Shown here piece by piece: positions 8,669 through 16,805 of a stretch of DNA of 64,000 nt (its first letter is position 1; each line of letters opens with the position of its first letter). A program made the translations under genes and the position numbers. The stretch is from Marimonas lutisalis (GTDB taxonomy: Bacteria > Pseudomonadota > Alphaproteobacteria > Rhodobacterales > Rhodobacteraceae). The stretch covers positions 490,990 through 554,989 of the forward strand of contig NZ_SKCI01000003.1 in the NCBI RefSeq assembly GCF_005434965.1, written 5' to 3'. Under the pieces are notes generated by a model that did no database searches, was not told the DNA's origin, and saw only the letters and a program-made list of their open reading frames with translations.

Positions 8669-9769
8669 ATGAAGAAAGTCATCGTCAGCCGCCTGCAAAC
8701 CATCCCCGTCAAGGGCGTCCACCCCGATCTGGTCATGTCCGGCATGATCGTCGAACGCGAGATTTCGGTCGAGGACGGCAAGGTCATCATCCCCGTCCAC
8801 GTCCCCGACAAATTCGAGGGCGACCTGTCGGAGCTGCAAAAGGCGATCGAGGAAAAGATCAAGCCGGTCGAGGGCGTGGAAAACCTCCTCGTCGTTCTCA
8901 CCGCCGACCGCCCGGCCCCCGCCGCGCCCGAACCGCCACGCCTGAAAAAGCGCCCGACCGAGGCGAAAGGCGAGGACAAACGCCCCGAAATGGCGCCAAT
9001 CCCCGGCATCAAAACCATCATCGCCGTCGCCTCGGGCAAGGGCGGCGTGGGCAAATCCACCACCTCCACCAACCTCGCGCTGGCGCTCTCGGGGCTCGGC
9101 TTCAAGGTCGGCCTGCTCGATGCCGATATCTACGGCCCGTCGATGCCCAAGCTGCTCGGCATCCACGAACACCCCCGGATTGAAGGCGATGTCGTCTACC
9201 CGGTCGAACAATACGGCATCAAGGTCATGTCGATGGGCTTCTTCATGGAAGAGGAAAACCCGCTCATCTGGCGTGGCCCGATGGTCGTTTCGGCGCTGAT
9301 GCAGCTCACGCGCGAGGTGAACTGGGGCGATCTCGACGTGCTTGTGCTCGACATGCCGCCGGGCACCGGCGACGCGCAGCTGACCATGGCCCAGCAGACG
9401 CCCCTGAACGGTGCGATCATCGTCTCCACCCCGCAGGATCTCGCGCTGATCGACGCCCGCAAGGGCCTCAACATGTTCAAGAACGTGGACGTGCCGATCT
9501 TCGGCATCATCGAAAACATGAGCACGTTCATCTGCCCTCATTGCGGCAAACCCTCGGACATCTTCGGCCATGGCGGCGCCGAGGAAGACGCCCGCCGCCT
9601 CGGCGTGCCCTTCCTGGGCGCGGTGCCCCTGCACATGGACATCCGCGAACATTCCGATGCCGGCACCCCGGTGGTGGTCTCCCAGCCCGACAGCCCGCAT
9701 GCCCAGATCTACCGCAAGATCGCCATGCAGGTGGCCGCCCGTCTCTTCCCCGAAGACGACGAAGGCTAA
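8669..9769 (+). CDS. mrp: Mrp/ApbC-family iron-sulfur cluster carrier ATPase
   Basis: This 366-aa cytoplasmic protein is a P-loop ATPase of the Mrp/NBP35 family that holds and transfers [4Fe-4S] clusters. The N-terminal ~75 residues look like a short MIP18/DUF59-type domain, though the usual Cys was not found there. A Pro/Lys-rich linker leads to the deviant Walker A GKGGVGKST (residues 123-131), the switch DADIYGPSMP, DMPPGTGDAQL, and the cluster-binding CPHC pair near residue 290. Its place right after soeABC, before genes for many Fe-S proteins, suggests cluster supply to Soe and Dsr; that link is inferred. RBS AAAGAGAGACGG precedes the ATG. Confidence 0.88.
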   Translation: MKKVIVSRLQTIPVKGVHPDLVMSGMIVEREISVEDGKVIIPVHVPDKFEGDLSELQKAIEEKIKPVEGVENLLVVLTADRPAPAAPEPPRLKKRPTEAKGEDKRPEMAPIPGIKTIIAVASGKGGVGKSTTSTNLALALSGLGFKVGLLDADIYGPSMPKLLGIHEHPRIEGDVVYPVEQYGIKVMSMGFFMEEENPLIWRGPMVVSALMQLTREVNWGDLDVLVLDMPPGTGDAQLTMAQQTPLNGAIIVSTPQDLALIDARKGLNMFKNVDVPIFGIIENMSTFICPHCGKPSDIFGHGGAEEDARRLGVPFLGAVPLHMDIREHSDAGTPVVVSQPDSPHAQIYRKIAMQVAARLFPEDDEG

Positions 9770-9821
9770 GAGCGCAAGATCGCTCCTGACGCGCCCGGCA
9801 CGGCAGCTCACCGCACATCGA

Positions 9822-9858
9822 CCCGCCGCCGACACTCTCTCGGCGGCGGGTTCTTTCT
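9822..9858 (+). terminator. Rho-independent terminator after mrp
   Basis: The 11-bp stem CCCGCCGCCGA/TCGGCGGCGGG (9822-9832 with 9840-9850) has a 7-base loop and is followed by TTCTTTCTT. It lies about 50 bases after the mrp stop. Confidence 0.85.
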
Positions 9859-9916
9859 TGGAAAAAATACTCATCCCCCCCTCGCCACCACGCCAACGCC
9901 CAAAAGCAGACGCCCC

Positions 9917-9972
9917 AGGACCGCCCGAGGGCCCCGGGGTCGGGTGGGTGGGAGGGGCCCGAGGGCGGTCCT
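9917..9972. repeat. Long GC-rich inverted repeat in the mrp-yeeE convergent gap
   Basis: Two 19-base arms (9917-9935 and 9954-9972) pair over AGGACCGCCC/GGGCGGTCCT, then across a GA/GA mismatch, then GGGCCCC/GGGGCCC. The 18-base loop is G-rich (GGGTCGGGTGGGTGGGA region). It lies between two convergent genes that already have their own terminators. Confidence 0.7.
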
Positions 9973-10073
9973 TTCCGATCACCGTGCGCCGCGTTAACCG
10001 GTTTTCCCACGCTGCAATACGCAATCCTCCGGCAGCCGGATGTCAGCCGGACGGTGCACGCAAATCACCCCCC

Positions 10074-10110
10074 GCAAAAACGATCCCCCGGGGCGGTTAA
10101 CCCCGGGGGA
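10074..10110 (-). terminator. Terminator of the YeeE/YedE gene
   Basis: The stem TCCCCCGGGG/CCCCGGGGGA (10084-10093 with 10101-10110) has a 7-base loop. On the minus strand it is followed by TCG and a run of five T (10080-10076). It lies 33 bases beyond the yeeE-like stop. Confidence 0.75.
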
Positions 10111-10143
10111 CGATGCGTTGACGAACGGTTCGGAAACTTGGGC

Positions 10144-11229
10144 TCAGACCATGCGTTCCATCAGTTTCATGCCGATGAACCCGCCGATGATGATGGCGAT
10201 GAAGGTGATGAGCGAGCCCAGCGCCAGCGTCGAGAACCCGGTCACCGCCTGCCCGATCGTGCAGCCCAGCGCCGTCACCCCGCCAAAGCCCATCAGGATC
10301 GCGCCCGCCATGTTGCGCAGCGTGTCGCCCGGATCCGAGAAGGTGGCGAGATGGAATTTCTTCTGGCTCACCGCCATCAGGAACGCGCCCAAAAGCGCGC
10401 CCACCGTCGTCGCCACGGCAAAACTCGGCGTCTTGTCCGCAGTAAAGCGCATGAAATAGTCGATGCTGTCACCGGCCGGCCGCACATAGCTGAGCGAGGC
10501 CAGCGTCGGGTTGTCGGCAAACTCGTCGAAGGTCAGCGCGGTCAGGAACCAGCCCGCGGTCACGCAGAGCCCGATCCCGATTCCCGCGATCAGGTGCGAC
10601 GGCGACGTGCGGAACCGCTTGTCGGCAAAGGCATAAATGATCATGCCCCCGGCCAGCACCGCCACGGTCAGAAGCTGTGCAGTGCCCGCCGACATTCCCG
10701 TCGCGGCCGCCAGCAGCGTGTCCAGCGCCTGGTCGGTCGCCAGGTCGATGCTCGTGGCATCGGTAAAGGCCACCCGGCTTTCGGCGAAAAGCCCACCGAT
10801 GGTCATGTAGGCGGTTCCGCCGATCAGCCACAGCACGATCAGCGACCGCAAATCGCCCGAGCCCGCGCGCACGAGGTTCTTAGAAACGCAGCCGCCCGAG
10901 AACACCATGCCGATTCCGAAAACCAGTCCGCCCAGGATATGGCCGCCCACCATCAGGCGCGACCCCAGGTAGAGGCTGTTGCTCATGTCGGCCAGTTCTG
11001 CCCGCTCGAGCCAAAGCACCCCGAGCATGGCCACCGCCACGGCCAGAAGCCACGAGCGGAATCGCCGCCAGTCACCGAAATTGGCGATGTCCGAAAGGGA
11101 CCCCATGGTGCAGAAATTCGTACGCGCGATGATCGCGCCAAAGACGATGCCGATCAGCAGCCCGCCCCACCCAATATAGGCCGTCGCATTTTCGACCGCG
11201 GCCTCTCTCCATGTCTCGATCATGTTCAT
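10144..11229 (-). CDS. YeeE/YedE-family sulfur-compound transporter
   Basis: This 361-aa inner-membrane protein has about nine or ten hydrophobic segments and belongs to the YeeE/YedE (TsuA, thiosulfate uptake) family. Conserved cysteine motifs that relay the sulfur compound are visible: RTNFCTMG (C40), FSGGCVSKN (C114) and ALGCTIGQ near residue 319. It probably moves thiosulfate or another sulfane-sulfur species. It is encoded next to an ArsR-type persulfide sensor, DsrE2 and TusA, a common grouping in sulfur oxidisers. The substrate is not defined by sequence. It has its own terminator at 10074-10110. Confidence 0.85.
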   Translation of the reverse strand: MNMIETWREAAVENATAYIGWGGLLIGIVFGAIIARTNFCTMGSLSDIANFGDWRRFRSWLLAVAVAMLGVLWLERAELADMSNSLYLGSRLMVGGHILGGLVFGIGMVFSGGCVSKNLVRAGSGDLRSLIVLWLIGGTAYMTIGGLFAESRVAFTDATSIDLATDQALDTLLAAATGMSAGTAQLLTVAVLAGGMIIYAFADKRFRTSPSHLIAGIGIGLCVTAGWFLTALTFDEFADNPTLASLSYVRPAGDSIDYFMRFTADKTPSFAVATTVGALLGAFLMAVSQKKFHLATFSDPGDTLRNMAGAILMGFGGVTALGCTIGQAVTGFSTLALGSLITFIAIIIGGFIGMKLMERMV

Positions 11230-11348
11230 GTCCCTCTCTCTGTCGGGCCCGGTCTTGACGCCGGGTCATCCGATTAAAGAATTAGCATGTGTGATTATGT
11301 TTTACCCAATGAAAAATGGGCAGACGCGGCAAAATGACGGATCGCCGC

Positions 11349-11651
11349 TCAGCTGTCCCTGGAGCAGTACACATCGTGCAGCGTTTGCAGGATCGCCCCG
11401 GCCTCGTCGCTGTCCAGCGCATAGTAGACCGATTGTGCTTCGCGCCGGTAACTGACCAGCCGCTCGCCGCGCAAGACGGCCAGCTGCTGGGACACCGTCG
11501 ACTGGCCCAACCCGGTCGCTTCCTGCAGCTGCTGGACCGAACATTCCCCTTCGGCAAGGTTGCACAGGATCATCAGGCGTTTTTCATTGGACATGACACG
11601 CAAAAGCTGACTGGCCCTCAGCGAATTCTCTTTGAAGTCCAGCAAATCCAT
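11349..11651 (-). CDS. ArsR-family persulfide-responsive repressor, SqrR/BigR/YgaV type
   Basis: This 100-aa winged-helix regulator starts at the ATG at 11651 (MDLLDFKENSLRASQLLRVM); upstream in-frame starts read non-conserved sequence. The recognition helix region is TGLGQSTVSQQLAVLRGERL. Cysteines are C30 (LMILCNL), C37 and C96 (DVYC). C30 and C96 are 66 residues apart, exactly the spacing of the Cys41/Cys107 pair that forms an intramolecular polysulfide in SqrR. It is therefore likely a sulfide/persulfide sensor that derepresses sulfur genes. It sits between yeeE and dsrE2, near matching AT-rich palindromes. SqrR, BigR and YgaV cannot be told apart here. Confidence 0.85.
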   Translation of the reverse strand: MDLLDFKENSLRASQLLRVMSNEKRLMILCNLAEGECSVQQLQEATGLGQSTVSQQLAVLRGERLVSYRREAQSVYYALDSDEAGAILQTLHDVYCSRDS

Positions 11652-11777
11652 GAAAATCAGGCCCTTTCCACCGTGCTGCGCCTGTCTAGGATCAAGCCCG
11701 CCTGAAAAACAAGCAAAAATCGGCAAGAAACTGTCAAAACGGCGCAAGATAGACTCGATTTTCCCGCCCCTTATTGT

Positions 11778-11796
11778 AATATTCAAATATTGGAAC
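11778..11796. promoter_or_regulatory. Candidate ArsR/SqrR operator upstream of dsrE2
   Basis: The palindrome AATATTCAAATATT (11778-11791) is embedded in ATTC-N8-GAAC (11781-11796), close to the ATTC-N8-GAAT pattern I recall for Rhodobacter SqrR. It lies 23 bases before the dsrE2 ATG, where a bound repressor would block transcription. The regulator gene is transcribed divergently from 11651. Confidence 0.6.
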
Positions 11797-11818
11797 CTTT
11801 TTGGGAGGAGAAGAGGCG

Positions 11819-12322
11819 ATGCTGGATACCAGCGACATGGACAATGCCAAGAGCATGTCGATCATCGTTACCAAGGGGTCGCTGGACTGGGCCTACCCGC
11901 CCTTCATCCTCGGCACCACCGCAGCGGCCATGGACGTCGACGTGACAATGTTCTTCACGTTCTACGGTCTGCCGCTGCTGAAGAAAGAGTTGGACCTGAA
12001 ATTCACGCCGCTTGGCAATGCCGCGATGGAAATGCCCATGATGGGCGGGCATATTGCCATGCCCAATATCGTGGGCATGTTGCCGGGTGTCGGCGGGATG
12101 GCCGGCAAGATGATGAAGAACCTGATGAAGAAGAAGGGCGTGGCCTCGATTGAGGACCTGCGCGAAGCCGCCGTCGAAAGCGACGTGCGCATCATCGCCT
12201 GCCAGATGACGCTCGACCTGTTCGAATACGACGTCAACGACATGATCGACGGTGTCGAACTGGGGGGTGCGGCAACCTATATGGAAACCGCGCTAAAATC
12301 GGATATCAACCTGTTCATCTGA
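11819..12322 (+). CDS. dsrE2: DsrE2-like DsrE/F-family sulfur relay protein
   Basis: This 167-aa protein starts at the ATG at 11819 with a strong GGGAGGAG site (11803-11810). It fits the DsrE2 branch: KSMSIIVTKGSLDWAYPPFILGTTAAAM, a hydrophobic Met/Gly-rich middle (about residues 70-100), and the conserved sulfur-carrying cysteine in IIACQMTLDLF (C128). DsrE2 proteins are thought to pass persulfide sulfur between rhodanese, TusA and DsrEFH. The tusA gene follows 39 bases downstream, so the pair is probably one transcript controlled by the operator just upstream. Confidence 0.87.
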   Translation: MLDTSDMDNAKSMSIIVTKGSLDWAYPPFILGTTAAAMDVDVTMFFTFYGLPLLKKELDLKFTPLGNAAMEMPMMGGHIAMPNIVGMLPGVGGMAGKMMKNLMKKKGVASIEDLREAAVESDVRIIACQMTLDLFEYDVNDMIDGVELGGAATYMETALKSDINLFI

Positions 12323-12361
12323 ACAGGATTCGCAAAGCCAGAGTTTAGAGGAGAGACATAC

Positions 12362-12586
12362 ATGGCTGATCAAATGCTGGACGCAAAGGGCCTCAACTGC
12401 CCGCTGCCGATTCTGAAGGCGAAGAAAGCCCTCAAGGGGATGACCGCAGGTCAGGTCCTGGCCATCGAAGCCACTGACCCGGGTTCGGTTGCCGACTTCG
12501 CGGCTTTCTGCAGCCAGACCGGCAACGAGCTGCTGAGCCAGTCCTCGGAAGGCGATGTCTACAAGTTCGAGATCAAGCGCAGCTAA
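12362..12586 (+). CDS. tusA: Sulfur carrier protein TusA
   Basis: This 74-aa protein has the TusA signature near its N-terminus: DAKGLNCPLPILKAKKAL, with the sulfur-carrying C13 in the CPLP motif. It ends in VYKFEIKRS. In Dsr-type sulfur oxidisers TusA carries sulfane sulfur to DsrEFH and DsrC. A GAGGAGAGAC site precedes the ATG. It follows dsrE2 and is closed by a good terminator. Confidence 0.93.
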   Translation: MADQMLDAKGLNCPLPILKAKKALKGMTAGQVLAIEATDPGSVADFAAFCSQTGNELLSQSSEGDVYKFEIKRS

Positions 12587-12613
12587 GCTGCGCGTTGAGA
12601 CCGGATGTCGATG

Positions 12614-12645
12614 CCCCGCCGCCTTTCGCGGCGGGGTTTTTCTTT
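12614..12645 (+). terminator. Rho-independent terminator of dsrE2-tusA
   Basis: The 9-bp stem CCCCGCCGC/GCGGCGGGG (12614-12622 with 12628-12636) has a 5-base loop and is followed by TTTTTCTTT. It also lies just beyond the end of the convergent 12651-13085 gene. Confidence 0.9.
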
Positions 12646-12650
12646 GGTGG

Positions 12651-13085
12651 CTACTCGATTTTGCGGTGCGCCATTCTTTGCGCCGTCAGGGCCGCGTGAA
12701 GGCCATCGCTCATCCCGCCGGGCGCGTAAGGACCGTACCGGTTCGGCCCGACCACGAATGATACGGTGACACGGTTGCCGGGCATTTCGCGAATGCTGAA
12801 GCGGAAATAGTCGGTCTGCCGCTTCAGCGATTGCCCGATGATGCGCCGCAGCCCCGTACGGGTGATCTGCCCGTCCCAGTCGCGCCCCCAAAGCACCTGC
12901 ACATCGATCACCGCAACCGCATCGGCCTCCTCGCCTTCCCCGGCAGCGGCCAATCCCTCCGCCGTCAGTGCAAGCGGCTGCAGATAGGGATCATCGGAAT
13001 AGTGGCTGGCAATCCGGACACTCACTGCCGGGGCCGCCAGGAACACGATGATCAGGATCGGCCGAAGCCAGTTGCCATAGTCCAT
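12651..13085 (-). CDS. Hypothetical exported or anchored protein at the 3' end of the dsr cluster
   Basis: I do not recognise this 144-aa protein. Its N-terminus (MDYGNWLRPILIIVFLAAPAVSVRIA) looks like a signal peptide or single membrane anchor. The rest is soluble and likely periplasmic, with VAVIDVQVLWGRDWDGQITRTGLRRIIGQSL and RFSIREMPGNRVTVSFVVGPN. There are no cysteines, so it is not a cytochrome or Fe-S protein. It lies 59 bases after dsrN on the same strand, in the slot that dsrR and dsrS occupy in Allochromatium, but it resembles neither as I know them. Function unknown. Confidence 0.6.
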   Translation of the reverse strand: MDYGNWLRPILIIVFLAAPAVSVRIASHYSDDPYLQPLALTAEGLAAAGEGEEADAVAVIDVQVLWGRDWDGQITRTGLRRIIGQSLKRQTDYFRFSIREMPGNRVTVSFVVGPNRYGPYAPGGMSDGLHAALTAQRMAHRKIE

Positions 13086-13144
13086 TTCGCGCCGCCATGC
13101 CTGCCAATGCCGGCACAGTTTTGCACGCCCGGACTGAAAAAGGG

Positions 13145-14524
13145 TTAAGCCGCGCCGCCGGCCTTGCAGCGGGACACGAATTCCAGGAACCCGCGCACCC
13201 AGGGCACCCGGGATGTGTTGCGCAGATGGATGAACCCGGCCACCGTGTTGGCCTTGACGATGGCATCGCGCTCACCGTCCGTGCCATGCCCCCGCGTGAT
13301 CCGCCGGGCCCAGGTCAGCCCGTCGGGCACCCCGTCCAGGCTGGCATAATGGAACTCGTGCGCACGGATTTCACGCCCGGCGCTGCCCCAGGGATTGGCC
13401 TCGGTGCAATCGTATCGCACGTATCCCCGGCCCTGTGGCCGCGCATGCATCACCGACCGCCCCGGGATAAAGCCAACCATGTCGTGGCACTCCCCGCCCC
13501 AACAGATCGCCTCGCTCAGATACATCAGCCCGCCGCATTCCGCATAAGCGGGCAGCCCCGCCTCAAGCGCCGCTTTCACGCTGGCGCGCATCGACGCATT
13601 GGCCGACAGCTCCGCCGCCCGCATCTCGGGAAACCCGCCCCCGATGAAAAGCCCGTCAATCGCGGGCAGCGCCGCATCGCGGATGATGTCGATCGGGACC
13701 AGCTCGGCGCCCATCCGTTCGAATGCCTCGAGATCGTCGGGATAGTAGAAGCCAAACGCCGCGTCCCGCGCATACCCGATCCGCAGCCCCGCGCCCGGCT
13801 TGTCCATCAGTCCCGGTGGCGCGGACGCATCCAGACCCGGCGCCGTCCGCGCCAGCCCCCGCAAAAGATCAAGATCAACCGAGTCTCCAACAACGGCACC
13901 GATCCGCGCCACGACCGCGTCGCGCGCCTCGGTTTCCGCCGGCGTGGTCAACCCCAGATGCCGCTCACCGATTTCCAGGTCCTTGTTGCGCCAGACCGCC
14001 CCCAGGACAGGCAGGTCCGTGTAAGTTTCCACCGCGCGCCGCAGCTTGCCTTCATGGCGCGCACCGCCCACCTTGTTCAGGATCACCCCGGCAATATTCA
14101 CCTCGGCGTCAAAGGCCTCATAGCCCATCAGCAGGGGCGCGATCCCGCGGCTCATCCCCAGGGTATCGATCACCAGGACCACCGGCAGCTGCAACAGCTT
14201 TGCCAGCGCCGCGTTCGAATCCGATCCATCCGGCTCGACCCCGTCGAACAGCCCCTTGTTGGCCTCGACCAGCGACAGGCCCCGCGATTTTTCGCAGAAA
14301 AATCGGGCGATATCATCGCGTTCCATCGCGTTGAAATCAAGGTTGTAGCACGGCCGCCCGCTCGCGGCGGACAGCCACATCGGATCGATGTAATCCGGCC
14401 CCTTCTTGAAGGTTTGCAGATCGTCGCCCGCGGCTCGGAGTGCCGCCGACAGGCCGACCGAAACAACCGTCTTGCCCGACGACTTGTGCGCCGCCGAGAT
14501 CATGAACCGGGGATGCGTGCTCAT
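13145..14524 (-). CDS. dsrN: DsrN, siroheme amidase (cobyrinate a,c-diamide synthase-like)
   Basis: This 459-aa protein has the CobB/CbiA two-domain layout. The N-terminal ATP-binding domain begins FMISAAHKSSGKTVVSVGLSAAL, with KKGPDYIDPMWL and VEANKGLFDG. The C-terminal class I glutamine amidotransferase domain has the nucleophile cysteine in PAYAECGGLMYLS and a histidine in EFHYASL. In dsr clusters this enzyme amidates siroheme to the siro-amide cofactor used by DsrAB. Its start overlaps the upstream TrpD2-like gene by 4 bases. Cobyrinate amidation for B12 is the alternative, but no other cobalamin genes are nearby. Confidence 0.88.
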   Translation of the reverse strand: MSTHPRFMISAAHKSSGKTVVSVGLSAALRAAGDDLQTFKKGPDYIDPMWLSAASGRPCYNLDFNAMERDDIARFFCEKSRGLSLVEANKGLFDGVEPDGSDSNAALAKLLQLPVVLVIDTLGMSRGIAPLLMGYEAFDAEVNIAGVILNKVGGARHEGKLRRAVETYTDLPVLGAVWRNKDLEIGERHLGLTTPAETEARDAVVARIGAVVGDSVDLDLLRGLARTAPGLDASAPPGLMDKPGAGLRIGYARDAAFGFYYPDDLEAFERMGAELVPIDIIRDAALPAIDGLFIGGGFPEMRAAELSANASMRASVKAALEAGLPAYAECGGLMYLSEAICWGGECHDMVGFIPGRSVMHARPQGRGYVRYDCTEANPWGSAGREIRAHEFHYASLDGVPDGLTWARRITRGHGTDGERDAIVKANTVAGFIHLRNTSRVPWVRGFLEFVSRCKAGGAA

Positions 14525-15534
14525 GCCTTGGCGGGCAGGAAATCGCGGTCGCGCGCGGCCCAGACCGCGCGGCCCATCTCTTCGGCCTCCGCGATCGAGC
14601 CGGCCTTGCCCATGGTGCGCAACGTCACAGCGATGGTGCCAGTGATCGTCGCCTCGGCATAGGTGTCCTCGATCTCGCCGCGCCAGACCTGCAACAGGCG
14701 CGCGGTGTCCATCTCTTCATCCGGCGGCTGGTGCCCTTCGGGCAGAAGCTGCGGCCATTCCTCGACGATGGGCGCATCCTTGCCATGCGTGGTCCAGACC
14801 TGTGTCGGCTTGTTCGGGCGGCGTTCGATCTCGCCGCCTTCGCCACGGAACACGGCCATGTTGGGAATGCCCAGGTGCTGCGCCGCACCCGAATGGATAT
14901 CCATGAAGCCGCGGTGAAAAATGCCCTGCATCACCGTCGGCGCATCGAACGGATTCAGCATCCGGCTGAACGAATGAACCGGGCTGCGCAGCCCGAAGAT
15001 CGGGCGCAGGTTGATCAGGTGGCGCAGCGTCGGGCTCATCACCTCCAGCGGCACATAGGCAAACCTGCGCGCCCGGATCTGATCCGCCGCCTCGGCCAGC
15101 GTGCGTGCCGCCGGAAAGCCCAGCTCCTCGAGCACGCCGCGCGTATAGACGCGGCCCGGGGTGTGCCCTTCGGTGCCATGCATGCAGACCGAATAGCCCG
15201 CATTGACCAGCGCCATCACCGACAGCACGAACCACGGCAGCTGGATGCGCTTGCCGGCATAGGACGACCAGTCGATATCGACATGCGGCATGTCGGCAGG
15301 CAGATCAAAGGTCTTGCGCGTGCCAAGGGCAAAGCCGGCAATCTCTTCGGGCGCTTCCTCTTTCAGCCGCAGCAGCATCAGAAAGGCGCCGATCTGCTCG
15401 GGCACGGCCTCGTCGCGCAACAGCATTTCCATCGCCTCGACGCTTTCATCCAGCGTCAGGTGCCGTTGCTTGGTCTTGCCGCGGCCAAGGATGGCCACGA
15501 ATTTCGAAAACGGATGCGGTTGCTGCGCGTTCAT
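14521..15534 (-). CDS. TrpD2/YbiB-like phosphoribosyltransferase-family protein inserted in the dsr operon
   Basis: This 337-aa protein resembles the anthranilate phosphoribosyltransferase fold, YbiB/TrpD2 branch. The N-terminal helical part is typical (LTLDESVEAMEMLLRDEAVPEQIGAFLMLLRLK). The middle has GYSVCMHGTEGHTPGRVYTRGVLEELGF, matching the GNR/GHT-like substrate region, then NPFDAPTVMQGIFHRGF. It lacks the canonical GTGGD of TrpD, so it is unlikely to make tryptophan precursors. YbiB-type proteins bind nucleic acid. It sits between dsrP (63-base gap) and dsrN (4-base overlap), so it is expressed with the sulfur genes. Its role in sulfur oxidation is unknown. Confidence 0.78.
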   Translation of the reverse strand: MNAQQPHPFSKFVAILGRGKTKQRHLTLDESVEAMEMLLRDEAVPEQIGAFLMLLRLKEEAPEEIAGFALGTRKTFDLPADMPHVDIDWSSYAGKRIQLPWFVLSVMALVNAGYSVCMHGTEGHTPGRVYTRGVLEELGFPAARTLAEAADQIRARRFAYVPLEVMSPTLRHLINLRPIFGLRSPVHSFSRMLNPFDAPTVMQGIFHRGFMDIHSGAAQHLGIPNMAVFRGEGGEIERRPNKPTQVWTTHGKDAPIVEEWPQLLPEGHQPPDEEMDTARLLQVWRGEIEDTYAEATITGTIAVTLRTMGKAGSIAEAEEMGRAVWAARDRDFLPAKA

Positions 15535-15579
15535 CTCAACCTCCCGGGGTTCAGCTTCGCTGCAGGTAAGGGCGCTTGC

Positions 15580-15597
15580 CCCCCTTTTGCAAGGGGG
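15580..15597 (-). other. Short stable hairpin abutting the dsrP stop codon
   Basis: CCCCCTT/AAGGGGG (15580-15586 with 15591-15597, 4-base loop) ends one base before the dsrP stop triplet. No T tract follows on the minus strand, so it is more likely an mRNA-stability or attenuation element than a full terminator. Confidence 0.5.
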
Positions 15598-16794
15598 TCA
15601 GCTCTCCGGCACATTCGCATCGGACAGATTTGTCGGCAGGATGCGCAGGATCTTGGCCGCCACACCCACGGCCAGAAGCGCAATCGCCACGCCACCCAGC
15701 CCCAGCAGAACCTCGGGCCATTTCGGAGCGTAACTGCCGATGGAGCCGTCATTGAAGGTCGAGCTGATCTCGTAGCCGGGGAACATCTCGAGCGGATAGA
15801 GCTGCCCGCCCACGACGATGACATAGACCTGCGCCAGACCGCCGATGATCACAAAGATCGAGGCCCAGACCGGCTCGGATTTCGCGTCGCGGATATAGGG
15901 CAGGTAGATCAGCGCGATCGGAAGCAGCCCGCCGATCAGGATTTGTCCCACCCAGAAGTAGAAGGTCACGTGCCCGCCATCACGCAGGATGAACCGTTCG
16001 AAGCCCGCATGCTCGGCCGCGTAAAGCGCGGTCAGGTGCTGCACCGCGGTGAAGTAGAGAACCGCCATGCAGAAAATCGCCAACAGGCCGCCCATCCGGT
16101 GCAACAGGCCCCAGCCCACTTCGCGCCCCGACACCTTCATCAGCGTCACCATCACCAGGATGAACACCGCCAGGCCGAAACTGAACGACATGGCGATGAA
16201 CAAGGGCGCCATGATCGCCGCGTCGTAACCGGGCCGCGCTACCAGCCAGCCAAAGATCGAGCCCGTGCCGGTGGTGAGCGCCAGCCGCCATAGGAAGGCC
16301 ACGGTGCCGGCGACGCGCACGTATTTGTAGTCCAGCCGGTTCATCTGCACCGCCAGGTACACCCCGACAACGGCCAGGAACCCGGTATAAAGATAGATAT
16401 TCCAGGCAAAGATCGACTTGAAATTGTAGGTCGTCATCGCCACGAGAAGCCGGTCGGGCCGGCCGAGGTCAAGCACCAGGATGGCAAGACCACCCACCAG
16501 GAGCGACATCGCCAGCACCGCGGAAAGCCGCGAAATCGGCTTGTAGGGCGCCTGCCCGAAAACGCTCGCGATCGAGGCCGCATTGAGCGCACCCGAGGCC
16601 GCGACGATCAGGAAGATCGCAAAGACATGCGGCAGGCCCCAGACCACCTGGTTGGTCATGCCGGTCACGATATGGCCGTGATGCTCGGTATAGAGCACGG
16701 AACCCAAAGCCCCGGCCAGGAAGGCACCCAGCAGGATCGCCAGGCCCCAGACTGTGTTCGTCGCCTTGATTTCGCGATAGATCGTGCGTTCCAT
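15598..16794 (-). CDS. dsrP: DsrP, NrfD/PsrC-type membrane subunit of DsrMKJOP
   Basis: This 398-aa integral membrane protein has about ten hydrophobic helices and NrfD-family character (LAILVLDLGRPDRLLVAMTTYNFKSIFAWNIYLYTGF). It would exchange electrons between the quinone pool and DsrO/DsrJ in the DsrMKJOP complex. The ATG at 16794 lies 11 bases after dsrO. Length and position match DsrP of Allochromatium-type dsr operons. Confidence 0.92.
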   Translation of the reverse strand: MERTIYREIKATNTVWGLAILLGAFLAGALGSVLYTEHHGHIVTGMTNQVVWGLPHVFAIFLIVAASGALNAASIASVFGQAPYKPISRLSAVLAMSLLVGGLAILVLDLGRPDRLLVAMTTYNFKSIFAWNIYLYTGFLAVVGVYLAVQMNRLDYKYVRVAGTVAFLWRLALTTGTGSIFGWLVARPGYDAAIMAPLFIAMSFSFGLAVFILVMVTLMKVSGREVGWGLLHRMGGLLAIFCMAVLYFTAVQHLTALYAAEHAGFERFILRDGGHVTFYFWVGQILIGGLLPIALIYLPYIRDAKSEPVWASIFVIIGGLAQVYVIVVGGQLYPLEMFPGYEISSTFNDGSIGSYAPKWPEVLLGLGGVAIALLAVGVAAKILRILPTNLSDANVPES

Positions 16795-16805
16795 GGCCCT
16801 GCCCC

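Noticed and set aside
13097..14662. A 521-codon plus-strand frame opposite dsrN
   Set aside because: Arg/Pro/Gln-rich antisense frame crossing the dsrN/TrpD2-like gene boundary.
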